A stretch of 64,000 nt of DNA from Certhia americana. Taxonomy: Eukaryota > Chordata > Aves > Passeriformes > Certhiidae. How positions within the stretch are numbered: position 1 is the stretch's first letter; every line of letters starts with the position of its first letter. The DNA lies in assembly GCA_018697195.1 (NCBI GenBank), contig CM031870.1:12823969-12887968 (forward strand), read 5' to 3'. The translations under genes and the position numbers were made by a program. Below the pieces are notes generated by a model that saw only the letters and a program-made list of their open reading frames with translations, was not told where the DNA came from and made no database searches. Positions 26,001-38,999 of this stretch are shown piece by piece.

Positions 26001-29000
26001 ATGTGGGATTTATCAGGACTTCAGGAGCCACCTGTGGATCAGGGGCTGCCCAGAAGAGGCAGCAACTCACCCAGACCTCTTAGACTGCACCAGAGCACAG
26101 TCCCTGATTGCTCTTTGGGAATCATGGGAGGATCTGGACCATTCTCCAGGTACCAGAATGGCAGAGCTGAGGTCCTGACTCATCTCCCTCTGCGGGATGG
26201 AGGTGGGGTGGAGCTGGGGTGATGGGCAGCCTAAAGGCCACTGCTGGCCCTCAGCCCCTGTGCTCCACTGCAGGCACAAGAATGTTTCATGGGATAATGA
26301 TAGCCCAGGAATCTGACTGCCCACTGGACTGCTGCGTGCTGCTGCTTGCAAAATACTATTTCTGGCACCATCACCATCCCAAACCCCAGACTGCAGCACT
26401 GCAGCCACAGTCTGCCCGATTCCCAGAAATTCCAGCAATAGATGAGGCAGGGGATTTTTCTCACACACCCACACAGGAACTTAGGAAAGGAAAAGCTAAA
26501 TGTATATGCAGAAGCTGTGGATAATGGTCACCTAAGTCCTACCTCAGCATCCAGCCTGGAAAAGCTGCTGTCTCCTGAGATATGAAATGGTCCCAGGGCT
26601 TTTCTCAGGAATTTTCTCCTGGAGTCTCTGAGTGCAGCTTCTCCTCATCCAGGCTGACCCCCTGTCACTGACTGAAATGTGCCTGCCATCTTGTGAGAAG
26701 AACAACTCATTGTACAATTGAAGAATCTGAGTTTCTCCAGGGATTATTCTAATTAGACACCAGCTATTTTTACCCCATATCATATGTTGGAAATACAACT
26801 TTAAAACCACACTGGAGCAGCCAAGTTAAATACTGTAATAACCTTGAAAATAGGGTTAGTGACTTTAATGGCTAACAACAACATTTCCAGCAATAACTCC
26901 AAGGCAGAGGGAATAACTGCCATGCTTCTTGGCACAAGCTGGACTCTGGAAGAGTCAGGGATCAACCTGCAACCCTTGACAGGAGCTCACCACTATCCAA
27001 GTCCATCAGCAGAAGCTCTGTCAAAACCACTGCAAACGATGGGTGGCTGAAGTGACTCAGATAAAGAGTGTCAAATCCTAGAAACAAATTACATTTACAA
27101 CAGCTTCTGTATTCATGAATATCACTACAGCAGGTCTCATAAATTTTCCAGCAAACCAGTGATTATGGCTAATGGGAAGGAGGCCAGTGGCTTAGTGCCC
27201 AGAGGAGCTTGGGAATCCTGGGCTCCCTCACAGCTCATGCTGGGACCAGAGCAGGAAGGAGCAGCACTGAGTCCTGCCTGACCACAATCCCACAGTGCTG
27301 TGGTGCTGGGCAGCTCAGCAAGCCTGGGAAAGCCACGGGCCTGCCAGCCACCTACCACCACTGGGCTCCATCCTGGTTTACTTTTCCTAGGCCAAGTACA
27401 GAGCTCCTGTACCAGGACCCTGCTGCCTAAGCTATATCCTCCTGCTCAGAAACTGAGGTTTGGCAAAAGCTCTCGGGAAAAAAAAATCCCTTCTTCTTCC
27501 CAAAATATCACACATGCACTACAGTGTGGCTAGTCTGGCTAATCTCCAGTTGCGTGGGTACAGGTTTGGAAGGACTGGGGTTAAACTTAGCTCCAAATGT
27601 ACACAGAGTTTACATCTTATTTTACAGCTGCAGGATGCCAGCTCCATTTAAGTCTCAAAGCCTTTCACTACCCTCTCCTGTCCCTTTTCATGTGGGGGCC
27701 TGGTGGTCCCCAGGGGGCACAGAAATGCCTTGTCTCTGCAACCAGCTGAGTGATGGCACCACACCAGCTGAAGGCCTGTGTGCAGTTTGGGATTCTGGAT
27801 GGATATTCCAGACAGATCATCGGGTGTGTGCCCATTCTGCTGCCCCAGGGCCACCCAGCACAGCTCCCTGGCACTGGGGATCAATTGCACCCAGGTTTCC
27901 AGAGCTGCTTGGGCAAAGAGGCTCCTTGAGAAAGCTCCTGGGATGCTCAACTGCAAAAGCCTACAGCAGACAGCTTCCAGGGGTCAATGCATTTCACCAG
28001 TGTTAAACTTGTTTCACCTTGAGCACAAGTCTACGCAGAAAAGTGGGAATTGAAAAAATATATTGTCCAGACAAGTGACCCTCACCTGTGCAAGGTAAAA
28101 TTCTCCTGTGCTGCCCATTTTCCAAACCTTTTAAGAAAATGCCTGCTGGCTAATTGCAAGAGCAGCCCTGGAAAGCCCCCAGCCCTGGCCTGATGAGTGC
28201 ATGCTCATAGGGGGTCTCAGACATAAGGGATTTTCCTCAACACATCACAGTGTGGATGGACCAAGCAATTTTGACAGCACTGGATGGTTAAAGACAAAGT
28301 TTGGAGCTTCAGAGGTTTGTTTTTGGTTTGCTCAGTTTCCTGTGTTCTGCAATGCCACTTTAGCACCTGCCTTTAGCTTTGGGAAGACCCATCCCATGGA
28401 TACCACCTGGGTGAAATGTTGCTTAGCAGTTTCTTTAATGCCCCAGGTGTTTTAGTTACTGTAGCCCACTGTGCCAGTGACTCATCTATTTCTCATTGTG
28501 GAATATCTCCATATCCCAGGTTTGTGGCTGTAGTCCACATCACTGGTCCCACCCCTCTCTGCTGGCATCCTGCTCTTTCCCCATAGTTCTAAAACTCCCT
28601 TGACCTTCCTCCCTGCAGTCCCTAAAATAGTTTAACTCCTTTCCATTTTTAGAGGTCAGGCTCAAAATCCGTTGTGGATTCCAGCAGCAGAGACCCAAGT
28701 GCCAGAGTACGAGGATGAAGGCAGCCCCTGGGTGCACCTGACCGTGCCATGGCCAGGAGACCACAGGAGAGGGCTGGCATGGGAGCTCAGCTTCTCTTGC
28801 TCTCACCCACACCGAATCCTGGGAATATACATCATCCCAAAATAGTGGGATCAGCCACGTGGATGTACTTCTCTTGGGAAAGGGCAGACAAACAGCACGC
28901 TGTAGGGTGACAGGGCAGGACACAGGAGTTACTCACAGAAGCATTTCCTTTCTCATGATGACTCCGTTTATCTCTGATTAGAACAGGGGCATTTTAAACT

Positions 29001-30234
29001 TCAATCAGTCAGCCTGGGAAAATAGGATGGCAGTTCCTCTAACTGCCCAGCAAACTGCTTGTGGAAAGCATTTGTGAGAGCTCAGCTAATCCACAGAAAT
29101 CACTCCAGACAGGCAGCATTGACTCCAGAAATTTGTTATACAACATTTAACTTCTAAACCTCTTAGTCAAAAAACATAAACTCAATTCCAGTAGGAGCTG
29201 GCTTGTAATGAATTTGGTGTGGGTGCCAGTGTGAGGTGTGTAAATGGCAGGTTTAAATAACACCTCAGCTATTTGGCTGTAGTCACTGCAGCAAATACAT
29301 CAAGCTATTGAGCTTCCCTTCCAAACCTGTTATCACATGCACCACCCCAGCTGCCAAAGCCTCTGCCTATTTTTTTTCTCCCCAGATGTTTCAATCTCCA
29401 GCTCAAAACTGACATCTGGAGAAGTGATGTTGTAGAAATGCTACGCATCAGCAGGCCAAATATGGGATATGCTATGGAAATGAAAATGTAGTGACAGAAC
29501 AAAATTAATGGGCATCCAGATGTAAGTCAATAAGTGATAAAGTGCCTGTCAGGAGTTTCCTAATGCAAAACCAGGCAAGAAACCTTGTTGTACTGCAAGT
29601 CCTCCCAGGAGGGATGTGACATCTGGCCAGTCACAGTTTCTGGAAAATAGGCACGCTCTGCAATCTGAGTCCCCCAAGTCAGCCAACATTTCCAGTGCCC
29701 CTCTCTGCTCCTCACTCCCACATGCTTGTTAAGCTGCCCTGGTCCTCTCCCATCTTTTCACCCATTGCAGCCATTTCTGCCAAGGCAAAAGGACATCTGA
29801 AATACCTCCTCCATGGTGTTTTGGAGCCTTAGCCATCTCAGGAGATGAGACTGCAGGCAGGGGACCTGAGGTATGGAGGTAGGAAGACCTCCTTTAAGGA
29901 AGAGTTTCACAAAGAAGGGCTTAGAACAGTCCCTCAGCCAATAGACAACTGCTTTCTGAGTTCCACTGTGGGCAGAAAGAGCAGATTTTCTGTGCATTCT
30001 TTGTAAGAAACTTGTACTCATCAGGCTTCTGAAAGATGAACATTTCTGCTGGAGCAGCAGTTGCCTTTTTGGTGAAATCAAGAACTAAATCATTGCTGGT
30101 GGAATTTTTGCAGCAAAGGGCCTGCAAACTGCAAATTTGTGTGCTTTGAGTTGGGCAAAGTGGTGATTGTGACTGACAGCAGAATGGACTGCTTGATCCT
30201 TAAATCATACAAAAAAAATTCCTGAAGGATTTTG

Positions 30235-30440
30235 GTGGCACAGGAGCTCTGGAGGTCTCCTCTCCAACCTTCTGCTCCAAGCAGGACTGGCTGCAAAGCC
30301 AGAGCAATTTGGTCAGTGCCTTGCCCAGTTGAGTTGAAAAATCTCCAAGGATGGAGGTCCCACCACCATTCCTGTCTGGTGCATGGTAACCAGTTTCTTT
30401 GTCACTACCAGTGGCTTCCTGCATTTATGAAGTCCTTGTA
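30235..30440 (-). mobile_element. Degraded CR1 LINE 3' fragment
   Basis: The + strand shows the reverse complement of CR1: a CTCCAACCTTCTGCTCCAAG phrase, then CAGTGCCTTGCCCAGTTGAG, then AATCTCCAAGGATGGAGGTC and CCCACCACC. The element is on the - strand and 5' truncated. Divergence is moderate and the left end is approximate. Confidence 0.75.
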
Positions 30441-33114
30441 AGGTCTGGGAGCAGTTCAAGGTATGATTTGATCCCCCTCCCTCACCTCCTCCAGGGTGAC
30501 CCAAACCACTCTCCCAGTGGCCACTGGACTCCTAATTTTGTCCTTGTCTCTCCACTACTGGTTGGTTTACTGTTCAGAAAGGTGGGGAGAAAAGTGCAAC
30601 TTTTTTAGCGCTGACTGCACTAAGGCAGTTTTAAATTTATTTTTTTCCTCTGTAGACATGCTGAGGAATTCTCCAGCAGCTCAGACCAAAAAAGAAAACC
30701 CCAAACCCCAACTCTGGCCATTTTATTTACACAAGGAGGAATGCAGGAATTCTGACTTACTCCAAAGTATTTTTGGTTACCCTGTGTCACTACAAATTTG
30801 TTAAGAGTAGAACTCTTAACCCACAATCCCACTAAAGACACAACTGCAAGTTTTGATTCAAACAGCTGCTGCAGCCCACAAAGTAGCAAGACACAGCTCC
30901 TGCTGCACGTTCTGAAACACATCAGCAGAGAGAAAACAGGTAAGTAGGAAAAAGCCATGAGCTAGGCAAGTGTGATAAATTTTCAGGAAGCAGGAAGAAA
31001 TAAATTGGGAGCTCAGCTCTTTTGAAAGTAATTCCTATTTTTTCAGTGAATATTTATATTGGCTCTGTGTTCCTATCTTTCCAGTCAAAATTCTGTTTCT
31101 CACCACGTGATGATGTATTTTAACATGAGGCCAAAAGGGATTCATATTCCAACTAAAGTAACATAGATGTGCATGTTGTACACACATAATTTGCCTTCAG
31201 TGAGGCTGCCCGGAGAAAGGCAAGAAAGTTTCAGATCATTGCAAGCAGATGTGGTGTCAATCTCAATCAGCTCCTAGACCAGAAAGGGAAACCAAGCTCT
31301 GATGAGCAGCAATCCACAGTAGGGAAAAGGGATTCCTGCATGGAAAGGGAGCACAGTTTACATCCCTTATGGAAAGGGGAATATTCTGCTATAGGAAAAA
31401 AACCTGCTTCTGATGCCAGTTCTTACATGACCTCTTTGGCCACCCATGACTCTGGAAGGACAAGGACATGGGGTAAAAGTAGATTTAGCAGCACTGGTTT
31501 AATCTGCTGCTTCATGCATGTCAAGACCTTCGGTTAGCGTAGATATGCCCCAGGAAATTGCTGATTTCAGTATAGTCACCCCAAACTGCACAGGAATGCC
31601 AGGAGAGGCTGCCTTAGACATGGCTTTGCTTGGCAGAGGTGTCTTGGATTTAATCTTGCTAACCTAGACAAAGTCATCTGAAAGTTGGTTGCAGAGAAGC
31701 TTGGATGTCCCAAAAGAGCTGGAGCCCAGTCACCATCTTTGCCCAATTTCAGGAGCCATTGCTCAGCAGAGGTGATTCCTTAGACACTTGATTTACTTCC
31801 AAAGCTGGATAAAAACCACTTACACAGAGATCAGGCTTATACTGCCAAAAAGCATTACTTTGGAGGAATTAGTACCTCAAAGAGAGTAAGATCCCTTAGC
31901 AAAGGGACTCATTTTTCATTATCAATTACATTTGTGCTGAGGCTTTCCCAACATAGTTTTATTGGTAAGGATATGATCTTCTCTTTCTTCTTTTTTTTTT
32001 TTAATAATTTATTTTGTACATTTCTAAAGTAAAAGGAAAAGACATCTTTGCTGTGTTGAAAAGCTGCAACACAGACCAGTCCTGACTGAAGCAGCGGGTG
32101 AGGATGAAGATATTAAAAATGATTGAACATTGCAGAAATCATTAGTGATTTACATGCAAAAGCAAACTATACCTATATTGTATTTATGTCCCTAGACTGT
32201 TTTTTCCCTCCTGGGAATATGAGAGTTCCCATCTCTTCAAAAGGAGGAGTCTGTTTTCAGTGGCAGTTCTTGGAACTGGAACACTAAGTCTGATGCCAAC
32301 TGAAAAATTGATATGCAGAGTGTGCACCCTGCTGCTTTCCAGTTACTTGAATTCTTACCCTGGAGCCCTGGCTGCCTGTGCTTTTCTGGGAAACAAATAA
32401 TCACATCAAACCTAAGGGATTTGTTTGAAGACAGATTTGAGGGTTCAAGAACCCTTTTGTTTAAACGGGGCCTCAGACAGAAACTAGAGATCCTTCATGT
32501 TTAAGTTGCTCTTTAAGCAACGGAACAAAGTACGGTTTCCAAGACTCCTCTGCCCCATTTCCTTTCCCCTCCTTTCCACAATAACCTCTGTCTCCTCTTG
32601 CTTTCCTGACAACCTGGTGATGCTGACAGCTCCCCTGTCCCCGACCCCCCACAGCATCCATCTCCTGTGTCCCACAGGCTGCATGCACTGGTTGACCAGT
32701 TCTGATCACCCAGAACACTTCAAACGGTGCAGGGAATTGCTAAGCACATTTTTTTTTTCTTTTTGGAAGGAGGGTGTGATTCCAGATCTTTTCCCTCTAT
32801 CCAGAAACCAGGTTTTATGACAGAAACTACAGGAACTCAGCCTGCAGATTTAAAAGAGAAGGAGATAGACAAGGTGAGTGTGTAAATTTTCTTACCCTGA
32901 GAAATAAGGTTAACAGGGAAATGTAGCAGCAAATTTAGTTACAACAACTAAACTGGAAATGCAGACCCCAAGAGAAGGGGATCTGTCTTTTGCTCTGCCT
33001 TGTGAGTTTACATGAGCTTGTGTCTTGCAGCGTTTTAATTTTTCTTTTAACCTAAGAGGACAAGCAGGATGGAGTTACAAATTACTCCGACTATAATTAA
33101 CTTGCAGTGTATGC

Positions 33115-33250
33115 AGAGCTAATCTTTGTGTTGCCAGCATGGATTCAGGCAGGAATGCCTTTCTCAGACCAGGTCCTATGTGCCAACAGCTCTGGTCAAT
33201 GATTATCCCTTGCAAAAAGCCTGTGACATAGTCCCTCCAGTCACCTGTTT
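33115..33250 (+). mobile_element. Decayed LINE reverse-transcriptase fragment (CR1/L2-like)
   Basis: One + frame reads CQHGFRQECLSQTRSYVPT and then LQKACDIVPPV. The QHGFR motif, followed about 30 residues later by KAxDxVP, is the spacing seen in non-LTR reverse transcriptases of the CR1 and L2 group (QHGF ... KAFDTVPH). The usual F of KAFD is replaced by C. Beyond this stretch the frame is broken and I could not follow the conserved FADDT catalytic block. It is an old, dead fragment whose family is uncertain. Confidence 0.5.
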
Positions 33251-35162
33251 ATATCCCAAATGTTCTCAAGTTCTGCTATTTCAAGCTTAACTCCTGTGAC
33301 CTTACTCAATGATATTCAATACAAGTCTCTTTACCATATCCTGCAAGGCAAACAACTTCAGGTCAGTTTTAGTAACCAGTGCTATGTCATGCTTGTGGTC
33401 AATGACTTTAAGTATGCCCACGCCCATATGTTTCCTAAATTTGGATGTCTGTCTGCAAACACCAGGAGCTGGGTAGGCAGTCTGGTTTCACCAAAGAAGA
33501 ATTTGGGGCATTTTTGCTCTTTGAGCGCTCTCTTTCACCTTCTGAGCATTTCCTGGATGAATTCAGATTTACTAGAAGATATCAGCTAAGAATGATGAGC
33601 AAACCAATTGTGACTCCTGCAAAACATCTCTAAGAGGTGGATGAGTCAGATAACAGATCCACAGAGCAGAAGATATCCACCCCCTAGAGCAGCCAACTGT
33701 CAAAGCTTACAGACAGTATGAAAACAGGTCAAGTATGGAGTAATATTTCTCCTAAATATTCCACCAGACCCAGTGGTTTGTGGCTCAGGGACTTCCTGAA
33801 GCAGAGATGCTATGTCTGTGTGCAATAGCCTGGACAGACTTTTCTTCCTGGTATATATCTTCAACAAGTTCTTGAACCCAAACAGTTTAGTACTCACAGC
33901 ATCCTGTGGAAATAAGCTCTTCAGTCTATGTGGGAACTGTCCCTTTCTTTTTGATCCTGGCACTTTCTAGGCCACTTTCTTTCCTTTTCAGTCTTTGTTC
34001 ACTCTTCATGCCAAGTTTTGTAATGAACCTCTAAGACAGAGACTGAGTGAGTACCACTCACTTCTTAACTTCTGGTCTCCTCTGGAAAACGTTCTGAATG
34101 TCTTATTCCAGGGAAGCCAGTATGCGACCAGTTTTTATCCCTGTACACTCATACAAATAAACATCACCTTTGAAAGTTCCCTCCCAGCAGCATTTCTATG
34201 TTGCAAAAGGTACAGGATTACTCCAGTAAAAACAAATGATGATCCTCAACTCAACTGCATCCTAATTTGCAGTTTCTCATCTGTTATGAGGCACTGGTCG
34301 AGCTTATCTGAACTGCTGTTATCTGCTGGCATGCTGACATTGCACAGGATGCAGAAAAATGGTGATTCCTCAGCGTATCACCCTGACCTCAGCTTTGCAT
34401 CCCATTTATACCTGTTTCTGCTCTTGCTGCTCCAGGCCATCCATGTCAAAGGTGAGGTGTTGCTCAATCCAGAAGGCACAGACAAGGCAGTGGCAGCACA
34501 GGGAAGGGATGTGAACCTTCTCCAGTGCAGGGAGTTGGTTTAAGAACAGCTCTGCACATTATTGTACTGGTACAGTGGAGAGGAAACTGTTCTGAAGGAG
34601 AGGCAAGAATAAGTGGTTGGGGGCAAGGAGCCAGAGGAATTTCTTTAATTGGCTTTTTCCCTGCATCCAGCACATTCTGAGCACTGTCAGCAGAGGGGCA
34701 GAGCTGGAGATGGCTAATAGTTCTCAGGCTTGCAATGCTCTGACTGGACAGACATATACATATTTCTCCACAAATCCCTCCAACACTCTCATGTATACCC
34801 TTTCTCTGTTCTGAATCATTTATAAGCATGCTTGCATCTTGATCTAGGAAATACTGAATGAACTGTCTTTAACCCCTTCAGAACAGTAAACTACCATGTT
34901 TTAAAAAACTTGTCTGGTTGTTGATGCAGCTCCATGTCATTCTTCCTCACCTCCTGCTAGTTCAGCTGAGCCTTTGGTCTCACACTCCAGCTTCCTATTG
35001 CTCCTGTGCAGCTGGGAGAGGCTCCCAGGCATGGCTGTCCCATGGTACCACCAAAACCAGTTTCACCAGGGATGCCATGTAAGCTGTCGGTCCAAGAGAT
35101 GTAGGGAGCAGAGCCCAGCAGCCCAGCAGTTTGCCCTGCTCACTTGCATTTTAGCTTTTCTT

Positions 35163-35395
35163 TTTTAATGGTTTGGGTAGGAAGGAACCTTACAGCCTGT
35201 CCAGCTCCACCTCTGCCATGGGCAAGGACACCTTCCACTATCCCAGGCTGCTCCAAGCCCCATCCAACCTGGCCTTGGGCATTTCCAGGAACAGGGCAGC
35301 CACAGCTTCTCTGGGCACCCTGTGCCAGGGCCTACCACACTCACAGGGAAGAATTTCTTCCTAATATCTAATCTATTTGATCTCTGCATTGAGCA
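35163..35395 (-). mobile_element. CR1 LINE 3' end (- strand)
   Basis: The + strand shows the reverse complement of a CR1 3' end: TGGTTTGGGTAGGAAGGAAC, CCATGGGCAAGGACACCTTC, CCCCATCCAACCTGGCCTTG, GGCAGCCACAGCTTCTCTGG, and lastly AGAATTTCTTCCTAATATCT. It is one of the best preserved copies in the window. The style of the GGGCACCCTGTGCCAGGGCC phrase is common in neoavian birds. Confidence 0.95.
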
Positions 35396-37899
35396 ATCCT
35401 GTGAAGCCAACCATTTCTGTCTTGCCAGAGAACAAAAATGTCTTTCACACAAAACAAACAAACAAATAAGACTCAATAGAATCCATTAATAGGTTACTAA
35501 ATAGGACTTGCTTGCACTTTCTGGTCCAGAGCTGAGGCTCCCAGAAGCTGTGTTGCTTTACTGGGTTTTCCCATCGCTTGCAGTGCACTTGGAAGGATTC
35601 CTTGCACCGAGTGCAAAGCAGGTGGACTGGTACCTACCATGAATACCCCAAATTTAGGATACTACACACACATCTTCTTACATAACAAATTGAATGGGCT
35701 TGGTTTACAGAACTGGACATTTGATCTGCAGCTCAGCTTGGGTGAGGGAGATACCAAAGTAGCTACAAGCACCTCACCCTTCTAGCAGCGGGTTTGTTCT
35801 GGTACTGATTGGAGTGCTGTATGTACTTCAGACGCTGGTTGGAAATAGCTCTGGATAAGACACACTGGCAGTTGCAGAGAAGTAGGAAGCGGCAGCCAAG
35901 ACTGGATGTCAGGAGAGGCCAGGAGGGGATGTCATAAAAACCCTGCACTGTTTGGAGAGCTTTCATCCACGGGAATTCTTCAAGAGTTGGCTCATGAAGC
36001 CTTGCAGCTGTCCCACGCTGCTGGCAAGAGCAGTGTGGCCACGTGAAGTGTCCAAACGATGAACAGTGGGGAATTCCGTGTCTCTTCCTAATGGGACAGA
36101 GGAGGCTTTCAGCAGACACCGCTGAAGCTTCATTTGGCACCTTACAAAGAGAAAACTTGAAAATCTGCCCCTACTGCTTTGTCCTGCTTCCATGCTGCTC
36201 TGCTATCCTGGCTGTAAAAGGGTGAGAAGTCAGGGCTCTGCACAGCCTGGGAGCTGTTGGGGACCACTCTGCAAACAGTTTTTGCTCCAAGAAAAGCCTA
36301 GCGCGCTTTATGCAGCCATTGTGCCACAGACTCCAGGGTCTCCATCAGCCAGATTTTCTAAATGCAGATTTCAAGTCATTCCTCTCACATTAAAAAGTTT
36401 ATGCCCCACAGGGAGGGGAACTTTAATCTTCTCAAACAGATCTGCTTTTACAGGAGGCTATTTTAGGTGTTGATTCTGTAACAGTGAAGTTATTGGACAA
36501 ATGAAGAACATGGCATATGCTGTCGCTTGGAGCAATTTGCATTCCTCAGGTGCTAAAAGCTTTAAATACTTCCTTTGGGCATGAAATAGATCTGCTGCCA
36601 AAGAAACCAGCATTCCTGAGAGTGCCTGTCCCACAGACTCCCACAGGGGAAAAGTCTGCAGAGCTGAACTAGTCTGACCCCAGGAAATCCTTCCCACAGC
36701 TTTCATTCTTGCTCAGTTTCTCCTTTAAGTTTTATACTTCACTGAAAGATCAGTTTGATGTTTGGTTATCTTCCTTTTCACACACTTTCTTGGTCTTCCT
36801 CTTTTATATTAATACCACATTAAAGCTGGGATGTGAACCATGCAAGTCAGGAAGTCCAAGATGCTTTTTCAGAGCTACTCAGTCAACATTGTTAATCATT
36901 TAAAAATGATTGTTGTCTTTGCTAATATACAAACGGCTCCTTTCAGACTGCAGCTGAACACATCTGCGCAGCCAGCAGGTAACATCCCTCCAGGGATTCC
37001 TCACTCTTGTGAGATTATTTTTATCTATTCTAACTAAAACACCAGAGATCTCCAGTATCAATACTTAAGACTTATTCATGTTTCTTTCCCTTACTTTTTT
37101 TTTTTCTTTTCTTTTCCCACCATTACAGTAGCAGTCCTATCATGCTTTACAATGATTTAAGTGCATTCTTGAATTTGCTTTGGGTTCCAAAGTATATTAG
37201 CTGTTTTTTCATGGTCAAAAAGAATGAGTATTGTGTAACAGACTCTGTGTTTGCTCCATTCATGGTTTGTTTGGGTATTTTTTTACACCTTATTAAACTG
37301 GAATAGTAACATTTGGAGATTCTGGGCTCCATTCATGGTTTACAGGAATGTCAGAGTTCTTCATCTGCCCTACTCACACTTGAAAATGACTCCATGCTCA
37401 AATGAACTCGTCCCTATTTCTGCCTCCATAAGAACCTTTATCTACTCATACTCCTGGCTGCACCTCCAAAGCTGTCAATGTCCCCTAAAATTACAGTCAG
37501 TAATTTATCCTTCTCCCTCCCAAATTCACAAAAAGGGGTAGACAGTAATGCCTATTCTCTGCATCACTGAATCCTAGCTGGTGCTATCCTGGGATGAGTA
37601 TTTTGTTACACAAGTGGGAATAAATCTATTTGGATTCATAAGACTTTCCCTTTGTGCAAACACTTGTTTATGACTCTATGGTCCCAACTGCATGTCCCCA
37701 GAATGCTGTGAGGAAAAGTCATATTTTGACCCCATTTCCACCATATGCTCAATCTGGATAAAAGCCCAAGCCAAGATTTTTTTCTGCAGGCCAGATACTT
37801 GTTATTTGGGGAACTGAGGGAATAATTAATGTAGCTCTCTATAAAGCCAGCTTGTGACCATGCATGTTCATCGGAATGTGTGTTCATGCCGTTTTGGAG

Positions 37900-38275
37900 T
37901 AGAATCACAAAATTTGGCTTGGAAGGAACCTTAAAGATCACCGCCTAGTTCCACGCCCTGAAAACACACCTCCCACTATCCCAGGTCCTTTGACCTGGCC
38001 TTGGACACTTCCAGGGATGGGGCAGCCACAGCTTCTCCGGGCACCCTGTGCCAGGGCCTCACCACCCTCACAGTGACAAATTCCTTCCCTCCGACAGTTT
38101 GAAGCCATTCTTGTCTTGTCACTCCAGGCCCTTACCCAAAGACTCTCACCAGCCCTCTTGAACGCCCTTTAGCCACTGCAAGGGGCTCTAAGGTGGAGAC
38201 CTTAGACGGAGGTGCGCCTTCTCTAACCCAGGCTAAACGCCCCCAACTCTCTCAGCCTTTGTATTGATGATGAAC
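37900..38275 (-). mobile_element. CR1 LINE 3' end (- strand), next to the MPG CpG island
   Basis: The + strand begins with AGAATCACAAAATTTGGCTT followed by GGAAGGAACCTTAAAGATCA, then CCTGGCCTTGGACACTTCCA, GGCAGCCACAGCTTCTCCGG, CTCACCACCCTCACAG, and further upstream CR1 sequence ending near CCCAACTCTCTCAGCC. It lies on the - strand and stops only about 100 bp before the CpG island. Confidence 0.93.
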
Positions 38276-38399
38276 TTGAAAGACCCTCGGCGAATGCTTA
38301 AAACCAAGCGAGAGTTCAAACGCTGTTTCACAGAGGGTCTGTGCTCTAGAAATTAACACCCACGACGAGACACCACGGAGGAAAAAGCACCCGTCAATC

Positions 38400-38556
38400 G
38401 GGGCCGCTGCGAACCCCGCGCTACCGGCGGCTCTTCCCCCTCACGGCCGCGCCTCTCCCGCCGCCCCGGCCCGCCCCTCACGGCAGCTGCGGGGCTTCCG
38501 CGGGGCCTCGGCAGGGGCTGCGCGCGCCCCGCCCGCGGCGGGAACGGGGCCGGCAG
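38400..38556 (+). other. MPG: Candidate non-coding MPG exon 1
   Basis: A strong splice donor, GGCAG followed by GTGCGTGAG, sets the last exon base at 38556. There is no ATG on the + strand in the preceding 150 bp, so the exon would be untranslated and translation would begin in the next exon at 43436. The transcription start is not determined and 38400 is a placeholder. Spliced to the acceptor ending at 43431 it gives an intron of about 4.9 kb. Confidence 0.45.
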
Positions 38557-38570
38557 GTGCGTGAGGGGGG

Positions 38571-38823
38571 GCCGGGAATAGCCGGGAATGGCCGGGAATG
38601 GCCGGGAATGGCCGGGAACGGCCGGGAATAGCCGGGAACGGCCGGGAACGGCCGGGAATAGCCGGGAACGGCCGGGAATGGCCGGGAATGGCCGGGAATA
38701 GCCGGGAACGGCCGGGAACGGCCGGGAATAGCCGGGAATGGCTGGGAACGGCCGGGAATGGCCGGGAATAGCCGGGAATGGCCGGGAACAGCCGGGAACG
38801 ACGGGGAACGATCGGGAACGACC
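38571..38823. repeat. 10-bp minisatellite, 25 units, GCCGGGAAYR
   Basis: Twenty-five head-to-tail units follow each other with no length change. The consensus is GCCGGGAA followed by TG, CG or TA. The last units drift (acggggaacg, atcgggaacg, accggggtgg). Because the period is 10, all frames cycle through the array, and most lack stops, so long chance frames of about 160 to 195 codons appear on the - strand with PFPAIPG-type repeats. It begins 14 bp after the candidate MPG exon 1 donor, so it would sit at the very start of intron 1. Every unit has a CpG. Confidence 0.98.
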
Positions 38824-38999
38824 GGGGTGGGCGGAGCAGGGAGCTCGGATTCCTGGGGCTCGGCCCCGGCCCCGGCCGAACGGGCCCAGCCGGCCTTGTC
38901 CAACACTGCCGGGCACGCCCCCCGCTGCAGCTCTGCATTCCGCTCCGAATCACGGCAATCCTCAGCCAAAACGGAGCGTAATTGTGCTCTGACGGGTTT

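Larger units (their letters stand above)
14650..38300. other. Gene-poor stretch between two CpG islands
   Basis: No exon of a known gene was recognised on either strand in about 24 kb. The stretch holds CR1 fragments, a decayed reverse-transcriptase piece, one strong hairpin, a 20-bp tandem repeat and simple runs, each listed separately. Its longest open frames (203 codons at 19463 and 240 codons at 20599, both +) show no family resemblance. In human the RHBDF1 and MPG 5' ends are close together, so this gap is larger than expected if the 14-kb island belongs to RHBDF1. Confidence 0.6.
38380..38990 (+). promoter_or_regulatory. MPG: CpG island, likely MPG promoter
   Basis: CpG-rich sequence begins abruptly just after a CR1 copy and continues through a minisatellite. 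It is the only CpG island between 14.6 kb and the MPG coding exons on the same strand, so it is the natural MPG promoter. No TATA box is apparent, as is usual for CpG-island promoters. In human the RHBDF1 5' end lies close to MPG, so this island could also drive transcription leftwards, but no - strand exon was recognised here. Confidence 0.75.

Noticed and set aside
33995..34543. 182-codon + strand open frame with a hydrophobic stretch
   Set aside because: No family resemblance, no clear splice context, and length within the range expected by chance in 64 kb.
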